Assembly: GCF_963678635.1 (NCBI RefSeq)
Contig: NC_087064.1
Location: 73,285,465-73,349,464 of the forward strand
From: Symsagittifera roscoffensis
Taxonomy: Eukaryota; Xenacoelomorpha; Acoela; Convolutidae
Length of the DNA: 64,000 bases
Reading direction: 5' to 3'
The position numbers and the translations under genes were made by a program. Below are positions 45,231 through 58,381 of this stretch, one piece after another (the stretch's first letter is position 1; every line of letters begins with the position of its first letter). The notes beneath the pieces are model-generated. The model did no database searches and was not told where the DNA came from. It was given only the letters and a program-made list of their open reading frames with translations.

Positions 45231-45560
45231 TTGATATTATTATCAAAAACGTTTACATGTTTTAGCGCGTACAATTATCGGGGATGCAGTCGTCTTCTGT
45301 TCGGATCGTACATCGAAAGTGAGAGATCCTTTACTCCTTTCTCCCCAAGGAGGTCTCTCAATCATATCAGAGGTAAAATTAAATGTTCAGGGTCTACGTG
45401 TTGCTTTTGCGTAGCCCTTGTTGCCATGAAGCATAAACAGTTTTCTGGCCTTGTGATGGCGCTGGTGGCAAGAGTGCTACACCCCTTTTACTGGTCTTTA
45501 CTTCAAGAAAAAAAAAGTTCTTGTAACCCTTTCTAACGTCAACTGTTATTGCTGTCATAT
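45231..45560 (-). pseudogene. Macrodomain-like remnant of element C
   Basis: The minus strand contains VALLPPAPSQGQKTVYASWQ followed by QGLRKSNT, aligning with the B segment MIALPPVASQTPGKILCFLV and TKATDKQHVNPEN. Just upstream, decayed sequence corresponds to the QRPGVG part. The C-terminal strands are lost or unreadable. Its position, between the FLRGLGVEQSHT block and the ORF3 start, is the same as in B. Confidence 0.5.
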
Positions 45561-45699
45561 AACTCATAACCGGGTTGATGGCTGCTGCAAAACTCCCATC
45601 TGTCTGTATGAAGTCCCTATCAAGTAATTTTGTGTTGCTCGAAAACTCATTCGTCTAGTTAGAAAAGGACTCTACTACTTTTCCTATATCTGGTTTCTT

Positions 45700-48600
45700 A
45701 CAATTTTCATCTGTTTATACCTCTCAATCACTTGGTTCTCTCACAATTTATTTTAATTTCTGAAGAATAAGGCATCAGTGTGGCTTTGTTCTACCCCCAG
45801 CCCCCGGAGAAAAACATCCATCGATATCCCCGTCGATCGCATTTCTGATATCAGATTGAAGTTAGATGCAGAAATTAACAGTGGTTCATTCTGGTCAGCC
45901 CAGGAGGGATCATCTTTGTCGTTCTTGATGTATTTCTTACTTTCGCGATCTACGTCGTGAATCCTCAAACTAGCATCAATGGTTTCTGTTGTCATTTCGT
46001 ATAACCATTATAAGACATGCAGTTAAATTAGATCATTTTTCTAGGACTGCTGAAGCTCATCATCGATTTCTACTTTTGGTTTCGACCAATCTTCTAGCTT
46101 TTCGTTGTCCTGATTGTTCACAAGGTCCACTTCCCATGACGCAAAGATTTCATAAAAACCCACTAGTTTCTCCGCTATCTTCTTCATATCCTATCTATCA
46201 CGAAGTGATCTCCTTAAGGATTTTACTTCTTTGATGATCTCCCTTTAATGCTTTGTCTTTTGCATTGTGAAGGGAAGATCGAGTTTCAGTTTCGTGGGGA
46301 ACTCTTTCGGCTCAAAATTGTTCCACTGTTCCTCCACATAGGGGGTAAAGTTTCCTCATCCGCTTCGCTTACTCTTTTTGGATCTATACTCAATGGAAGT
46401 TTGGTCCACCCTTCTAGGATCTCGTTCCCGTCAGTTGTTTCCCTGGTGCCCTTCTTATTGACTTCACAGGCAGGATCCAACATCCATGTCTTCAGGTATG
46501 CACCAATCTTCTGTGGGTGGGCTGCGGAGTATGATATTTTCGAACTGTGCTGAGTTTACTGAGTAAGCTTTAGCACACGCAGCTCTGTTATTGACTTTTT
46601 CCTATCTTTTTCCTTTGCAGGTTGTGTTTTGTGTATTCACAATTCATTAAGCTCTTGCTGACGTCTTATCCCTGACGTAGACCTGCGTGATGTCGTTTGC
46701 CCTCGTATTTGGGGTAAAAGACTGTCGTGCTTAAAAACATTTGAGGTAAATGCTTCCTGTCAGTAAGATAGACACGCTGAAACCCTATTTTCACATACTT
46801 TCTTCATCACAGGCCATAGTTTGTGGCGACTATCTATCCCAGTCCGTCCTTTAACAGGAAAAGTATACCCATATCGTTGACTTCAATCTTCCATTCTGCC
46901 TCTCTACTAAACCATTTGTCTCTGGGTGGTACGTTGGTGAATGAGTTTGGGCCGCTTGAGAACATCTTGAATTCTCAAGCCAGCTCGCCCTCAAAAGCAG
47001 TCCCATTGTCCGACTGGAAGCTATTCGGACCTCCATTTCTGTCTACCGAACTACTGATCAAATGGTCGCAAGTCTCTTCAGCTGAGATTGTTATACAGGG
47101 ATCAGCTTCTGCGTACTTCATAAATAGATCGATCATCACCAGGAATTATGATGGTCGATCTGCACAGCTTAATAAAATTCTGGTGACTCAACCTACTGAA
47201 ATGGGAGTATCATTTTCCTGTCGGTAAGATAGACACATTGAAATATTTTTTTTTGTATGCTTTCTTTCTTCCAGGCCACGCATAGCGTTTCAAATGACTG
47301 TGGTACACCTTATCTATTCCCTGATGTCCCATTTGATAATTCCCTTTGATATAATTGCGGCATTACTATCGCAATGTACTTATAGAGAACCTTCTCCTCC
47401 TCCCTCCTCTCTCCTTTTGCAGGCGACAATCAGGTCCTTGTTGAAATATATAAATTTGGATTTTCTGCATGTAATTTTGTCTCAAGATAACGTCACTAAC
47501 TTTTTCCAAGACTCTTTTATCTGGAGCTCCGATTGCGATGCATCACTTTAAGCTGCTCGTCTTACAAGCAATTTTTGGCGCTCTTAGTAAGTCCTAGAGT
47601 CTGTATCTTGCCTTCAAACCTGTTTTCGTAAGCCTTAGGTGACAGTTCAGCTCAAATGGTTGATGTTTTTCGTCTTCCATCAGAAACACCAGATCTTTAC
47701 TGATGGCCTTCTTTCCTTTTCAAATGGCTCAAGATCAATGCTGACTGCTTTAATTTGTGGATACAGGCTTTTGTGATGGTAATCGCAAAAAATTGCAAAT
47801 CAACTGCTGCGTTGTCTAAAACCTTTTATAGCGTTGTCTGAAAATTTAGCAATCACCATCAGGATCTTGATGTATCTCACTGTCTAATTCTATGGTCCTA
47901 TTCTCCACCAATAAAAAGTGGATGACCAGTTCCGATGTCGCAGAGCCCGTACTTGGTAGGTGTCAGCTTCCAACTTTTTCAAGTGATCTTCACTAGGTGA
48001 ATCGATCATGGAGTACATATTCATGCCTGAGCCTGATATGTTCAATTAGCTCATCCAACCAAACTCCCCGGACAAAACTTTGTCTTCCCGATCTTGTCCA
48101 TGCGTTCTTTCTCCAGACAAACTGGAAATTTTTTTTCCTCGGAGTCGCTGGATGCAACGTCACTCATTGGTTGGTCATGCGTCTCGAAAGTGACCGTCTT
48201 TTTCTGAGTTTTGATCCTCTCTTGCTTTTTTCTGCAGGATGTCCTTATCAAAACTCTCTGGGGAAAGAATAGAGGAGATAAGATGATAAACTAATATCCT
48301 TCATACCATTGAATTCTCTTGATACTGAAGTTTTGACGGTTTGATCCGAATCTTGTCACTGATCGTTAATGATGTTATGACTATTGTCCACTCTGGATCA
48401 GCTCGGGCACTTTCTCTTTCCAGCAGTTTACCCAGCATCCGCATTATTTCCGTTGTGATTTCCAACGTTTTCTCTTGCAATGAGAAGCTGTTTGTGTTGA
48501 TGCGTGCCAGCTCTTGCTGAAACAAAAATGAACGTAGTAGCAGATCCAAAGGCATTGGATCTTTTTTGAACAGTTTTTTTTATCACGGTTCTTTTCTCTA

Positions 48601-49150
48601 CCGGTAAATCAGAGTGTCCCAAAACAGTATGGACTTATTTTCTAGCCACTCTGTCAGAGGAAATGCTTCAAAGGTGTCCTTGCCTAAAAACGGGAACCAG
48701 TATTTTGTCTCTTGTATCGGCTTGCTTTTGTTCCAATCTTTCATGAAAGTCTGTCTTTTTGCTGAGACTATCGTTATTTTGGTGCTTGTCACACATCCTG
48801 TGCACTATTATCACATGATAACTATCGAGTTGGACTATCCGACGACCAATGCGTTCAATGAAAACATTCTGAAACAGGACAAGTCTTGGTTGTCCACTCG
48901 CAACTTAAAGGGAGCGCTCACCAAATAGGCGCGATATTTCTCAACAAACGTTACTACCGCAGCAATTTCTGCTTTTTGCGCACAATTTTTTTTCCTGTGT
49001 CGTCCTTACTTTCATATGCAATAAGACGGATAAAAGTTCTTCCCTTCCATTCCTGTTCTTGATGCTGTATTCCGGAGATGAGAAACATTGAGACATCAGT
49101 TTCGAGAATACACATGCCTTCTCTGTAGGCATACCCAGTACTTAACTGGG
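45700..49150 (-). pseudogene. RNase H to integrase of element C
   Basis: RNase H begins with MCILETDVSMFLISGIQHQE (49,140) and continues as HQNNDSLSKKTDFHERLEQ near 48,760. The spacer includes PMPLDLLLRSFLFQQELARI near 48,540 and one CCGGGGAGT-encoded unit near 48,065. Integrase core text HSPTYHPETNGLVERQNGRL appears at 46,950. The tail keeps CEVNKKGTRETTDGNEILE near 46,460 and SMDVFLRGLGVEQSHTD near 45,800. Stops and shifts occur every few dozen codons. Confidence 0.75.
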
Positions 49151-50103
49151 TTGATTGGAAAATATTTTTTAACACACTTTTAAAACCAGATCCTTGTGCT
49201 GGTAGAAGCCGAATGACAATTTCATACCGTTGTGGTTTCTGGGTAGTAGATAAAATTTCATGGGGAGCAAACTTCTGCAAATGACCACTGACACTGTATT
49301 TCAACTTAGACAGTTTTCTTGAGACTCACTGATTCAACGACGGTGCATGATGAGGATATCGACCCTAAGTCCAAAGAGTAATTGCCTGTCAAGTTTTTTT
49401 AAAGAAGTTTAAATTATTTTTGGTTATTCTAAAACTTTTCAAAGTTTTTGAAAAGGCCCTGTAAAGCTAAAGTTTCTTGCGGCAATCGAAACACGAACAT
49501 CAAGAACCAGAACAGCCGAAGTAATTGGTGCGAGACAGTCGAAAGAAAAACAGACGAGAGTCAACATAAGGTTCGCAACTTGCCGATGAGAGTAGGGTTG
49601 TTTTGTTTCTGTAAATACCTTTATAATAAAAACACTAAAAATATTCATAAAAAATAGTAAAAATGAATATGAAAGTCTTAAGCTGTATTTTTTTTTCGAG
49701 TTTTAGATCAAATCAAAAGTTTAATCTTATATAATGTTTATAGAGTTTGTGCAATTACATTCAATCTTCCATGAGAACAGATTTTCATTGTCGAATTTTT
49801 CTATAAAAAGTCTCTAGCATAAATTCGTAAGGGTGTCTTTGATGTTTTTGCAGTCGATCATTTCATATTTCAAGTAGTCGTGATAAGAGTAGTCAGCATG
49901 CAAGCGCGTTGGAAAAGAATCAGATTCAAACTTTTGCAGTCTCAATTTTGTGCTTTCTTATTTCTTCAAGCTCGAATGTCTTGTTTGTCCTTTATTCTTT
50001 GATTAAAATAATTTTTCACACTGCAGGTCTGTTTTATCTATTGATCATTTGATGCAGTAGCAGTGGAATAAAAAGCTCATGCTAAATTGACAGCGGTAGG
50101 ATC
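49151..50103. other. A/T-rich spacer left of LINE-3
   Basis: I see no recognisable coding content. A short plus-strand frame at 49,448-49,657 has no family resemblance. Sequence at 49,160-49,400 upstream of the element C homology is unassigned. Confidence 0.45.
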
Positions 50104-52560
50104 TTAAATGAGTCTTCTAATTTGGTATCCAAGAGATCTATCTAAAATCCACGATGTTGTTTTCCTTTGCGCACTTTCGAGGATTTTAAAATTGTTCTTT
50201 GATGTTTCCATAGCGTTGAGCCATAGCTTACAATCGAGGCAAAATATGTTTTGTATGCTTGTAGTTTTATGTGCATTTTCGTTAATTTCGAAATTTTCTT
50301 TTTGATATAGCATAACGCCTTTAGAGCTCTGCCTGATCTTGTTTTTGCATATCTGTCAAGTTCAATATATTAGTCACTATAAAACCGAAGTACCTCTTTT
50401 CGTTCACATCCTTGATTTTTGTATTATTGACTTCCACGATTGCACAATTTCACAAACTTTGAAGCTAAGTAATATATTTTTGGAACGTTTGTTTCCATTG
50501 AGTTTTTGATACACCACTTCCAGTTTCTTTTTGCATCTATATTTAAAGTTACAGTGTTTTTCAGCAGAATGTTTTGAATCATCAGCATTATCAAAGCTTA
50601 CAGACATTGCACTCGGGTAGATGATTTGGATAGAGGATAAACATCAAAGGTCCGAGAATGGACCCCCGGGGTACACCACTGTATACTGGCAAAGCATCAG
50701 AGACTGCTCGTCCGATGCGATCGGTTTGTTTTCTGTTACACAGGTAATTTTTTTATAGTTTCAAGCATGCGACTGCAGAATCAAAACTCCTAACTTTTTC
50801 AAAATCATCCAATGGTTAACCTTGTCGAGCGTTTTTTTTTTTTCAAAATTAAAGTAGTGACAAGAGAGATAGTTTGTTTCAATGTTATCATAGTAAGTGT
50901 ATACTTCAAGCAGGTATTCAATTAAATTTGTGCTTGTGGATCCTTTTTGTCTAAAACCGTGCTGAGAATTTGAGATCATCTTTTTATCAAGCATTAGTTT
51001 TTCTAACACTTTTGACGACTGTAAGCAGACTTTTTGGGCAATTATTGGAAGCTAATTGTTTTTCCTCCTGCGTTGAAACTGGGGACAGATCTATTTATTA
51101 GTATCCAAGTAAAATAACAAATACAAAGATTTAGAGATAGAACAGCCGAGTTTCTTCAATAGAAGCGTTCCTTTATTAATGTTCAGACTTTCCAGTATTG
51201 TTTCGATTTCACTTATTTTAAAAAGAAAGCTCAGTCTTTTGCTAATTTGTTGTGAGTTATCTTTAAAAAAAATGAACAGTTTGTCAGAAAACAGATTGAG
51301 AAATCTCGTTGAACATATTAGCTTTATCCCTGTCAGATTTTGCCGTTTTTTTGTCTAAGAAAATTTCGCAAAACTTGGGCCAATTTTTCGGACACGTTTT
51401 AGATATTTTTGCTGTTTTGAGAGGTTTACGTCAATAAAGAAAGCTTGAGCATTTGATGTCTAATCTACGTTTTATATTCATTCAATTTGTTATTCAAGAG
51501 ATTTTAATTTCTTTAATTGATGTTCGATAAGATTCTTTTCACAATTCGTTTCATTTGTTCGATTATTTTGATAAGGTTCAATGATTCTGAGGTCAGCCAA
51601 GGTGCTAATGTTCTTCTATGACTAGTTTTCTTAGAAGCATGTTTAGAGAGTATATTGAGTAACTAATTGAACCACAATTCGGTCACGAGATCGACATTGC
51701 CAAGGCTGTAAGGTTTAAATGGCTTTTTTTATGATACAATGGTTTATGGCCTCCGTTTGCTTTCGAAAAAGAGAATGCGCTAAAGTTGATATCGTTTTTT
51801 GCTTCAATTTCTCGAAGAAAATTGGGTTTCAATTTCTGCGAGGTATGGTAGACAATCGGTGTTGTATATTGACTTTACTCGGTTGTCCAGTTTCACGGAT
51901 GTTAATATTTCGGGTTGATTACATAGTATTACGTCTAGTTGACATCTTTTTTTCCCGGTGACTGTTTGTTAAAGTTTAACACTGTTGAATCATTCAGAAA
52001 AATTTCTTCATCAGAGGATATTAAGGTCGACCAGTCAGTATCAGCAAAATTTATTTCTCCAATAATGAGCACATTTCTTACATTCAGGTCATTTTACTTT
52101 TCTTTCATGAAAAACAGAAAAACTATAAAGTAGTGGTTGAGCAACAATTTTTATTGCCATCGGGAGCGAAGTAAACACATGCTATTTCTATTGGACGTTT
52201 CAATGAAAGTTTTATGATCAAGCAAATGTCAAAATTTGAAGAAAAACAGCAGTATGGTATTTCTTTGTACATCCAATCAATACACCTCCTTGTTTTGTTT
52301 TGCCATTTACGCTTTGTCGATCATTTCGGTGTTACCAAGTTCTCGAGAAAGATTGAAAATAAGGCCACTTTCTCTGTTAACCATGTTTCCGCCATACAAA
52401 TGATGTCATAGATGTTTGACGTTTGTATGGCATTCGAGAAAAAAAAATATACTGGAATTTTCCAGAATGCTTCGTACATTGTATAATAGCAGACAAGGGT
52501 TTATTTCCACTCATTAAATATCTCTTTCAACTTTCGTTGGTATCAGGTTACACTGGTTTC
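50104..52560 (-). pseudogene. LINE-3: decayed APE-type LINE
   Basis: The minus strand starts with CNLIPTKVERDI and LLLYNVRSILENSSIFF near 52,540. The endonuclease follows with DIICMAETWLTEKVALFS near 52,400 and IEIACVYFAPDG near 52,180. The reverse transcriptase shows ISNSQHGFRQKGSTSTNLIE at 50,970, an FEKKKTLDKVNHW remnant, a GPRSF..ILYP piece near 50,650, and FDNADDSKHS at 50,590 in place of FADD. The C-terminal end lies at 50,313-50,104. Frames change many times. It is a different family copy from LINE-2. Confidence 0.78.
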
Positions 52561-53509
52561 CATCTTCTTTGTAAAATATGCGGTCTCTGACGCTTAATTT
52601 ATATTTTGTATTTCGTATACATGATTTTTTCTATTCTGATGTTTTTCACGTTATTTAGACCGTTAGGGTGCAAATGGATCTTTCCGGGTAAAGAGTAACG
52701 TCCAAGGGACGTAAAGCTTCTGATACCTCGATACCGCCACTCAACTTTTGCCTCCTTGGCAATTCGATGATTGTTCGTGACACCTGATTTTGCATGGAAA
52801 ACTGGAAGAATAAGAAGCAGAAGAAGAAGAAGAAGAAGAATTTTTTCCTCTAAATCTGCAATCAAAATCGATTAAGTTTTAATACAATTCAAATAACAAA
52901 CATAAATGAAAATTATTAAATTTACTGCAAGTTAAGAGTGGACAGGCAATGAGCATCAAAAATACCTACAATGAGCTGCCCTTGAAAAGTTAAACGCGTT
53001 TACAACTGAACATACTTCAAACTATTTATAGTATTTTTTGAAAACAAAAAAAATTAACAAATTGAATACCAAATCCTAAAAAACGAAAGAAAAACAAAAA
53101 AAACTATTTTAAATATGTTCCTATTTCTCTCAAGCTACAATTTTTCTGACCGCATTATATCTTTGCATAATTAGGTGGATGGCTTAGGCTTTTTTACTCT
53201 GGAAGCGCAGCTCAGATAAAAGCAATTAGAAAAAGTTTTTGAAATTATTTTGTTTTTGAAAAATCACTTCATCTCGAAAATTAGGTTTCAGCGTCTTTTG
53301 ATTTGAGAGCAGAATTGCAATTTTTTTTCTGCATAGTAGCATACAACAAGTTGTTTAAAATTTCAACTTTTTATTAATTCTTAATAAATATATCAAGATA
53401 AACATACATTAAAAAAGATTTCTTAATTGTGATCGACTTCGAAATGAACGTATTGGCCCACTTCAGAAGAAAAAAAAATCTGTCAAAGTTGGTACCTGAG
53501 GATTTAATT
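52561..53509. other. A/T-rich spacer with a (GAA)n microsatellite
   Basis: A GAA-type run lies at about 52,806-52,842. A minus frame at 52,865-52,599 is open only because of that run and may include the 5' end of LINE-3. The rest is A/T-rich with nothing recognised. Confidence 0.5.
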
Positions 53510-53839
53510 TAACGTATCGAACCACGTTTTCAACATGGCGCAGACAGCAGAACAAACTGGGGAAAACCCACTTGGGATTACATCTTTTTGGCCGCCCAAA
53601 TGCGCAGAAATGCTGTGAGAATTTTCGGTGAACTGTTTCCAATGTGGAATGGTTGCGAAACATTGGATTAACCTGCAAATTTTATTTCGCTAGTACGCTG
53701 ACAGCCACAAAAATAGCGGCACCACGGGAGGCGGTCTTCAAATCAAGACAGAATCAGTGGGAATAATCAGGGGCGATTAACGAAACAACCGGGAGAGAGG
53801 ACGCGGCCAAATCCAAGGGCGAGGACAATTCCGAGGGGG

Positions 53840-54560
53840 AACGAACGTGGGAGATCAAAGATGTTACATCTGCGATAGGCCAGAATTCACAAGGTAGCCC
53901 CTCAATGAATATGCAACTAAAAAGTACACGCGCAACTTTTGCAAAAGAGTAGGCCATTTCGAAAGAACGTGTAGGGCAAAGGAAAATAACGAGACGATCA
54001 ACGGTCGGGATGATTCAAGACCAGGAAAACCAGGAGTTATTCGAATTCGAAGCCTTGGAGTACGATACATCCAAACACGAAAGTTCAGTGGGATAGTTGA
54101 ATAAACCATAAGAAAGCACCTAGTCGCGGGACTCTGGTAGCTCGGGGGACTATCTTGAGATGGCGATACGATCAAAGAAAATCGCTGAGTTAAAGTTGGC
54201 GGGCCTAAAACTACCTATTAAAATCAACGAACGTAAAACGAATGCATGGACTGAAAGTGGTTCACCGATCTCAATATTTACTGTCAGGGACTCCAAAAAA
54301 CAATGGGCGCCACAGGCATCAATTTGCATGAAGTAGCGCCGAAGGATGGAGAATTCCCTAATTACGGTAAAAACCTATTCACCACTTTGAACCATGAAGG
54401 TGGAGCTCGTGTATTGATCAAGGTGGGACCAATTGATCACTTTGAAAACCGTTTATTGATCAAGGTCATCTGTTGGAACCGACCATCAACCATAGGCCGC
54501 GATCTGTTGGATGAACTGGGGCTGCAACTAATACAGAAGGTACCAGGACAACCGTGATAT
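53840..54560 (+). pseudogene. Gag end and protease of element D
   Basis: Zinc-knuckle-like text reads CYICDRPEF near 53,870 and YTRNFCKRVGHFERTCRA near 53,925. In the second, Arg stands where the first Cys of a CX2CX4HX4C finger is expected. The frame 54,303-54,557 follows, with NYGKNLFTTLNHEGGARVLI, HFENRLLIKVI and RPSTIGRDLLDELGLQLIQ. The last has the I-x-GRDLLxELG strand typical of gypsy proteases. The active-site DTG was not seen and would lie near 54,270-54,300, where the text reads ..GSPISIFTVRDS in a DTGSP-like context. Confidence 0.6.
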
Positions 54561-54679
54561 CGAGGCCTCAAAAATAGGTCTACCGGAGTAACCCCACTAA
54601 TCCGTAAAATTGAGCCAATCAAGGCACTTAAACCGCCTCGCACATATTCCCAGCTGAAATGATTTGCATATGTATTTAC

Positions 54680-55345
54680 CTGCATTGGCAGAGTTATCCG
54701 CCCCACTAAGACCACTTCTAAGCAAGAAAGTTGAATATCTATGGACAACAGAGAGCCAGGAAGCATTTGAAAAAGTAAATAGTCAATTAGCAAATATAGT
54801 GGAACTTAGGTTATTTTGATGATCACAAGAATATTAGAATAGTGTGCGGGTGTCAAAATGGATTGGGGTCAGTATTAGAACCACTTGGTATCGAAGTCTG
54901 GTGGCCAATATCGTCCGCATCACGTTATTTAAGTGATTTTGAGAAAAATTGCTCAACGAACAAGATGGAGATGCTCGCCGTAGTCTGGAGAGCTGAAAAT
55001 TTTTGAAATTATGTCCTGGTGAGAAAATTCCAAGTTGTTACCGATCATAAAGCCCTGGTATCGCTCTAAACTGGGAATAACAAAAAGAAAAAAGCAATGT
55101 TGAGCCCTTTAACGAGATGGCTATATAACCTGATTCCGTTCGATTTTGAAGTCGAAAACATGACAGGGACAAAAATCGGTGTGGCGGAATACCTTTCTAG
55201 AAATCCAAACAGTGAGGCAAAACCAGTTTCAACTTCCGATAGCATGTTCACCGTCGCAAAAATATCTTTTATCCAGAGCACCCTCGGATACAAAATGCAA
55301 TCGCCAGGGTTCCAGAAACTATTAATAACTCAGTTTCTAAGTTAA
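54680..55345 (+). pseudogene. RT end and RNase H of element D
   Basis: The plus strand enters directly at LPALAELSAPLRPLLSKKVE and WTTESQEAFEKVN, the RT-RNase H junction of gypsy elements. The fingers and palm are missing between 54,560 and 54,680. RNase H continues with GLGSVLEPLG, WPISSASRYLSDFEKNCS and KMEMLAVVW. It ends with DHKALV and PLTRWLYNLIPFDFEVENM, then GVAEYLSRNPNSEAKPV. At least three frame changes occur. Confidence 0.8.
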
Positions 55346-55949
55346 GTGAGCGGAAAAAAGCGAATAGAAATGCAGTATGCAGAATTCGTAAGCAAAAATG
55401 GCCAATAGAGAGCGACTTATCATGCAGCGACCAGCCAACCAATCAGAGAACGGAAGCTTGCATATACCGGCGGTCATGAGACGAAAAGCGCCGACGGTCA
55501 ATCATCAATTTTTTTTAAATTAGTTGGAGCGATTGTTTTCTGTAAACATAGTCAAACAGAATCTAATCTTGCAAACAATAAACATGGAATGACCATTTTG
55601 GAAAATACAAAAGTGTTAAGAACGACATCCAAGTATAGCTAGCAGTGATGAAAATGAAGTAGGAGAGTTACACGAAGCGAGAAAATTAAATGCATTTAAC
55701 ACAGCGAAAAACAAAACAAAGAGCAACACAGTGCTATCAGTCCTCTCAGCGTTCAAATTTGAAACATTTCGACCAATTGACCCGTCCGGCATTATTGCGT
55801 CAGTAGTCCCTCGCAACTGTAAACTCATATCAGAATACGGCATTTTTTGAACTCTTTAACCTCCGGTTAATTGAGTCCCAATACTCATCGGATCCCCAGT
55901 TGAAGCAATCTACGAGATAATTAAAACTTAGGATCCCATTACCGCTTCC

Positions 55950-56760
55950 AACTTATATGCAATGAACGGTTACTATGCGCAGTTCGTTAACGATTTTGAT
56001 GTGCGAGATAACTGTTTGTGGATGGAGGACAAGTTGGTTATACCCAACACGTTACACAAGTCGATCATCAACAGACTGCATCATTACCACCACGATATAA
56101 GCAATATGTTCGCGGCGGCAAAGGACATAGAGTACCTATATATCCACAGAAACATCGCATCAATAGCTAAGAATTTCTGGGAGTGCATACTTGCTGTTAG
56201 GAAGCTAGAAACAATGTGCACCAAGGGTGACATAAGTAAAATACCTGAACCAAGGGAGCCCAATGAGGCAGCACAATTAGATTTTTGGTCGTCTATAAAC
56301 TATCTCAAGGAGTCCAAAAAGTATGTATTAGCAGCGGTGGATCGGTTTTCACGATGACCATTGGCAATGGTATGCAATAGAAATCGCGCAGACAAAATTC
56401 TCAAATTACTTAAGTCCTACATCAGCAATCATTGGGTGCCTAGAAAAATTCACGTAGATCGGGTACGAGTTTTATTTCAATTGACGTCAGGGGTTTTTGT
56501 AACAGTGAAGGTCCTAAAATAATTCAATTGCGGGTTAATGATCACAGAGCCACCGGTTGCGTTGAAAGAACAATCGGATGTTTGAAGAACTCGATACTCA
56601 TCTTTGCACGTGAGGAACAACCGAAGCCTTTGGAGATTGTGGTAGAAAAGGCCCTTGGCGCACTTTAGTTTTCACCAAACGCTACCCTAAAGCTAAAGCC
56701 GTTTGTGGCCCATCATGGCAAAGAAGCTCACACAGTACTCCGAAAACTAAGGTAAAAACC
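55950..56760 (+). pseudogene. Integrase of element D
   Basis: The frame 55,962-56,357 carries the N-terminal finger region (HHYHHDISNMFAAAKDIEYL and NFWECILAVRKLETMC) and the first catalytic Asp (EAAQLDFWSSINYLKES). The second Asp lies in RKIHVDR near 56,450 and the Glu in NDHRATGCVERTIGCLKNS near 56,560, in other frames. Typical downstream text, KPFVAHHGKEAHTVLR, follows near 56,700. Confidence 0.78.
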
Positions 56761-57018
56761 TTCATTTAGTAAAATAAACTGGTCCAATGTACTAAAGTCT
56801 AAATATGCTTGCTTAGATGAACAAGAAAAGTAGGCAAAAAGAAAGCCAAAGCCAGCGAATACAAACTAGGGCGTGCGATCAGACTCTGAGCATGGGGGGA
56901 AGGCAAGAAGCCATATTTTGAGGCTGTCAGACGAGCAAGCTATCCAGCAGGCCGATGAACCGACGGCAAAATCATTTCAAGGGCCAAGATCAGAGGCCGG
57001 AACCTCACGCTTAGTGTT

Positions 57019-57670
57019 CTAACGCACAGTAAAAATGAGTAACGGTAACTTGATGAGGAGCTCCGGAGTCACCTCCAGGAAATCAAGTACCTCAAAAAAT
57101 TGTTCCCAGCGGTAATACCAAAGGCACCATCGCCAGGGGAACTCAAGAAAAAAGTAGCTGCCAGAACTGTTACGAGTGTGAAAACAACTATTACCGAAAA
57201 GAAGAATCAGTAGATCAACGCTCCTACAGCGATTTACAACCGCTTGTCTCAAAACGGATTATTGGAAAGTTGCCAAAGGCAACATTGCCGGAGGGACATT
57301 CTCCGATTAGGGTCAGGGGAAGAAATATGGAAAGGGTGGCTACCGAGTTAGTAGTCACAACGCAAGAAGGCAGCGGAGCAAATACAGCATGCGATCAGAG
57401 CATCGAAGCTCATGATACACAGGAAAAAAAGACCCAAGAAACCGAACGAAGAGGGACGAATCCGAACGTTAATTCCGATACGACGCCGCCGGCAATCGAG
57501 CGGAAGAAAAAAAAGAGGAAACAAAGACTCGTCTCCTACTTAAGTCAAGATTCGGGCAGTAGACAGGACGAGACCGGGTCGAGACGTAGCAGCCGAAAAC
57601 ACTGCGATGAACAAAATGGGGGCTGTCATGTTCGACCACATAACGCGAGTAGCGATTGGAGTTGATCCGA
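57019..57670 (+). pseudogene. C-terminal tail of element D pol
   Basis: One open frame (57,270-57,665) gives a hydrophilic protein with IERKKKKRKQRLVSYLSQDS and RSSRKHCDEQNGGC, rich in Lys, Arg, Glu and Thr. Upstream sequence to 57,019 continues in other frames. The position after integrase and the basic composition suit a gypsy C-terminal tail. No chromodomain is recognised. Confidence 0.5.
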
Positions 57671-57970
57671 AGAAAGGGATGTGAGATTGATCTATTATAT
57701 GAATGCCCAGGGAGAGAGCCGAAGGTTAGTTGAAAATGCAAACTGCATCTTTCTAAAGCTCATTGCCTAAAACTTGTTTAAAAATTACTTAACCTTAAAA
57801 TGCCAGTACTTAAATGCGTAGTTATCCAAAAGCCAGTATTTAAACGCGTAATTATCCTCCTTCAATTCGGAATTTTGATCGGATCCAATTTAGTTGTTCC
57901 AAAACTTAAAATCCAGTACTTAAAGTCATTTTAATTATTAATCCATTCCATTTCATTTCACAGGAGGGAA

Positions 57971-58200
57971 TGTGATAGTGCTAAATCGGTCATCTAAGTC
58001 TTTAGTTAATTCATGTTTCTATTCTACTCCCAATCATTTCTGTTCTATTCGGTGCTAGCTACCATTGACAGATACTGGCCTTCGCGGTGTCTGTCAGCGT
58101 CGGTTGACCGCTGAAACATTATCTCTATGATCTTGGATACTGTTAGGTTGTTATTTAAAGGTTGAATAAAAAGTACAAGTACCGAAACCCGTTTTCAACA
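57971..58200 (+). repeat. 3' LTR of element D (230 bp)
   Basis: It begins TGTGATAGTGCTAAATCGG directly after the purine tract AGGAGGGAA (57,962-57,970) and ends TTTTCAACA at 58,200. A TATTTAAAG TATA-like box (about 58,152) and an AATAAA polyadenylation signal (about 58,165) are present. No partner LTR was found upstream. Confidence 0.75.
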
Positions 58201-58381
58201 AATCCTAAGCACTAAATCAAGAAAGAATGGGTCTCTTATTTGATGCTTTAAGCAAGCAAATGATCACATCCTTGCTGATTTCCGAATAACTTTCAGGCGA
58301 TTTTTGCTCAAATTATTTTGCAACTTGTATCCTCTATGTGTAAAAAAGTTTTGCTTTAACCTACCTTTGCAAAATAACTAT

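Larger units (their letters stand above)
39105..49150 (-). mobile_element. Element C: old 5'-truncated copy of the giant element family
   Basis: The minus strand holds, in the same order as B, RNase H, the spacer, integrase, the acidic tail, a macro-like remnant, ORF3 pieces and a 3' LTR. Homology starts within RNase H at about 49,150, so gag, protease and RT are missing. All genes are broken. It proves that the macro-like region and ORF3 were part of the family before A, B and C diverged. Confidence 0.78.
53510..58200 (+). mobile_element. Element D: short Ty3/gypsy retroelement, decayed, plus strand
   Basis: The plus strand holds gag zinc-knuckle text, protease, the end of RT, RNase H, integrase, a basic tail, a polypurine tract and a 230-bp 3' LTR. 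It is unrelated in detail to elements A-C and has the usual size. The 5' LTR was not found, and the 5' boundary is a guess from where gag-like text starts. Most of the RT palm is deleted. Confidence 0.75.

Noticed and set aside
52599-52865. A frame starting with a poly-leucine signal-like segment
   Set aside because: The leucines come from the (GAA)n microsatellite read on the other strand.
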